From positions 1 to 8,200 of the forward strand of contig WFTN01000515.1 in the NCBI GenBank assembly GCA_015485455.1: a stretch of DNA of 8,200 nucleotides. The letters are read 5' to 3'. The notes beneath the pieces were generated by a model. It was not told the origin of the DNA and did not search any database. It saw only the letters and a list, made by a program, of their open reading frames with translations. Below, piece by piece: positions 7,779-8,200 of this stretch (positions are counted from its first letter, which is position 1; the number at the start of each line of letters is the position of its first letter). A program made the translations under genes and the position numbers. This DNA is from Planctomycetota bacterium (lineage in GTDB: Bacteria; Planctomycetota; GCA-002687715; DRQF01).

Positions 7779-7907
7779 TCTAAAACGCAACCTAACCTTG
7801 CCCCTGTTTTTGGGAAGGAAAAAGATGCATGCATTTATCGCAGGCAAAGTTGTGGCCGATAGGGAAGATTTCTGACTTATAAGCTCGATTCGGTACAGGC
7901 GGCCTTC

Positions 7908-7981
7908 GAGAGCACCCAGGAAACTCGCCAAATGCCCCACAAGGCTCAGCTCAGGCTGAGAGAGTCCAGGAAAAACTCTCC
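7908..7981. repeat. Degenerate 22-nt direct repeat, period 52
   Basis: Two copies at 7908-7929 and 7960-7981 (read on the plus strand) share GAGAG, then CCAGGAAA, then CTC and a final CC, with small gaps between blocks. Eighteen bases are identical in order. The right copy forms a 6-bp hairpin, the left only a weaker one. It could be an old local duplication or a pair of binding sites. Confidence 0.4.
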
Positions 7982-7995
7982 ATCAAGCCTCGTGG
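7937..7995 (-). other. Clustered inverted repeats, possible structured RNA after accC
   Basis: Starting 6 nt after the accC stop, the minus-strand RNA can pair CCACGAGGCU (7995-7986) with AGCCUUGUGG (7946-7937) over 10 bp with one G-U pair. Inside lie two hairpins: GAGAGU/ACUCUC (7980-7975 with 7965-7960, 9-nt loop) and CUCAGC/GCUGAG (7960-7955 with 7950-7945, CUGA loop). They share one or two end bases, so all three fit if ends are trimmed, giving a three-way junction. A competing long hairpin also exists: GGC, bulge U, UGA, bulge UG, GAGAGU (7989-7975) pairs with ACUCUCUCAGCC (7965-7954). No U run follows, so this is not a standard terminator. The role is unknown; mRNA 3'-end protection or a regulatory element are options. 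Confidence 0.4.
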
Positions 7996-8001
7996 CCAAC
8001 C

Positions 8002-8200
8002 TTATCCGAGGAACTGGTCGATGAATCCGGTATCAATCATACCAGCGCGAAAATCCCCGTGGCGGAGGATTCGTTGGTGAAGAGGAATTGTCGTCTTGAT
8101 CCCTTCGATCACCATTTCCGACAAAGCCCGCTCCATGGTGGCAATCGCTTCTTCCCGGGTGGCCCGATGCACAATGAGCTTGCCCACCATGGAATCATAA
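8002..8200 (-). CDS. accC: Acetyl-CoA carboxylase, biotin carboxylase subunit, C-terminal end (runs off window)
   Basis: The last 65 residues of the ATP-dependent enzyme that carboxylates biotin on the carrier protein AccB in the first step of fatty acid synthesis. The fragment begins [11 protein letters not shown], the conserved start of the biotin carboxylase C-terminal domain's last part. It continues with [13 protein letters not shown] and [10 protein letters not shown], and ends [15 protein letters not shown] before a TAA stop. YDSM.(G/A)KLI and GIKTT(I/V)P.H are hallmark AccC motifs also found in propionyl- and pyruvate-carboxylase subunits. A stop right after the FIDQFL segment fits a stand-alone AccC of about 450 residues rather than a fused carboxylase with a downstream biotin domain. 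It is not part of the sugar operon: 390 nt and a promoter separate them. Confidence 0.92.
   Translation of the reverse strand, partial: YDSMVGKLIVHRATREEAIATMERALSEMVIEGIKTTIPLHQRILRHGDFRAGMIDTGFIDQFLG

Larger units (their letters stand above)
7612..8001. other. 390-nt intergenic region between accC and uxs
   Basis: This is the only long gap in the window. It must contain the 3' end of the accC transcript and the start of the polysaccharide-precursor operon. From right to left on the minus strand it holds clustered inverted repeats just after accC, a degenerate direct repeat, a 10-nt palindrome ATGCATGCAT at 7825-7834, a small hairpin followed by T runs, and a sigma-70-like promoter. An 88-codon open frame (7940-7674) crosses it but does not look coding: it has a GTG start without a convincing Shine-Dalgarno site, no recognisable motif, and it overlaps the promoter region. 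Confidence 0.8.

Noticed and set aside
7825..7834. The 10-nt palindrome ATGCATGCAT as an operator.
   Set aside because: A simple alternating palindrome of this length occurs by chance, and it lies about 170 nt upstream of the promoter with no second copy seen.
7674..7940. An 88-codon minus-strand open frame in the accC-uxs gap.
   Set aside because: It has a GTG start without a clear ribosome binding site, no familiar motif and an irregular composition, and it runs into the predicted promoter and through the candidate terminator. It is kept only as a remark on the intergenic region.
1..8200. Insertion sequences, CRISPR arrays, tRNA genes, toxin-antitoxin or phage genes.
   Set aside because: No transposase, regularly spaced repeats, tRNA-like cloverleaf with conserved arms, or matching protein motifs were seen on either strand.

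Overview
The window is a stretch of bacterial chromosome with roughly balanced base composition. Every gene supported by the sequence lies on the minus strand. It holds a tightly packed nucleotide-sugar operon whose first gene lies near position 7611 and which runs off the window at position 1. The C-terminal end of a biotin carboxylase gene (accC) sits just upstream of it. Shine-Dalgarno sites, GTG/TTG starts and 4-nt ATGA stop-start overlaps are typically bacterial. I cannot name the species. The gene content (UDP-xylose synthase, UDP-GlcNAc-type dehydrogenase, 2-epimerase) fits a bacterium that makes a complex capsule, exopolysaccharide or O-antigen.

Layout in transcription order (right to left): the end of accC (8200-8002); a 390-nt non-coding gap (8001-7612) with RNA-like inverted repeats just after accC, a degenerate direct repeat, a weak terminator candidate and a good sigma-70-like promoter (TTGAGT, 16 nt, TATAAT); UDP-glucuronate decarboxylase (7611-6646); glmS with a TTG start (6642-4810); a UDP-sugar 6-dehydrogenase of the WbpA/TviB type (4790-3477); a UDP-glucuronate 4-epimerase-like SDR (3469-2510); non-hydrolysing UDP-GlcNAc 2-epimerase wecB (2513-1413); a GalE/WbpP-like SDR 4-epimerase (1409-456); and the start of a glucose-1-phosphate thymidylyltransferase (459-1, incomplete). 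Gaps between genes are 19 nt or less and two junctions overlap by 4 nt, so one long mRNA is likely.

Together the enzymes spread a central hexose pool over several activated sugars. GlmS makes glucosamine-6-phosphate, the precursor of UDP-GlcNAc. The dehydrogenase oxidises a UDP-sugar at C6 to a uronate. Uxs would make UDP-xylose and the GAE-like SDR UDP-galacturonate, both from UDP-glucuronate. WecB makes UDP-ManNAc and the WbpP-like SDR would make a galacto-configured UDP-sugar. RmlA opens the dTDP-sugar branch. No glycosyltransferase, polymerase or export gene is visible; these would have to lie beyond position 1 or elsewhere.

I see no new defence system, mobile element, CRISPR array or structural RNA gene of a known class. 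The coding part is ordinary in family terms. The points worth a second look are the structured gap after accC, the TTG start of glmS, and the unclear source of UDP-glucuronate for two enzymes of the operon.
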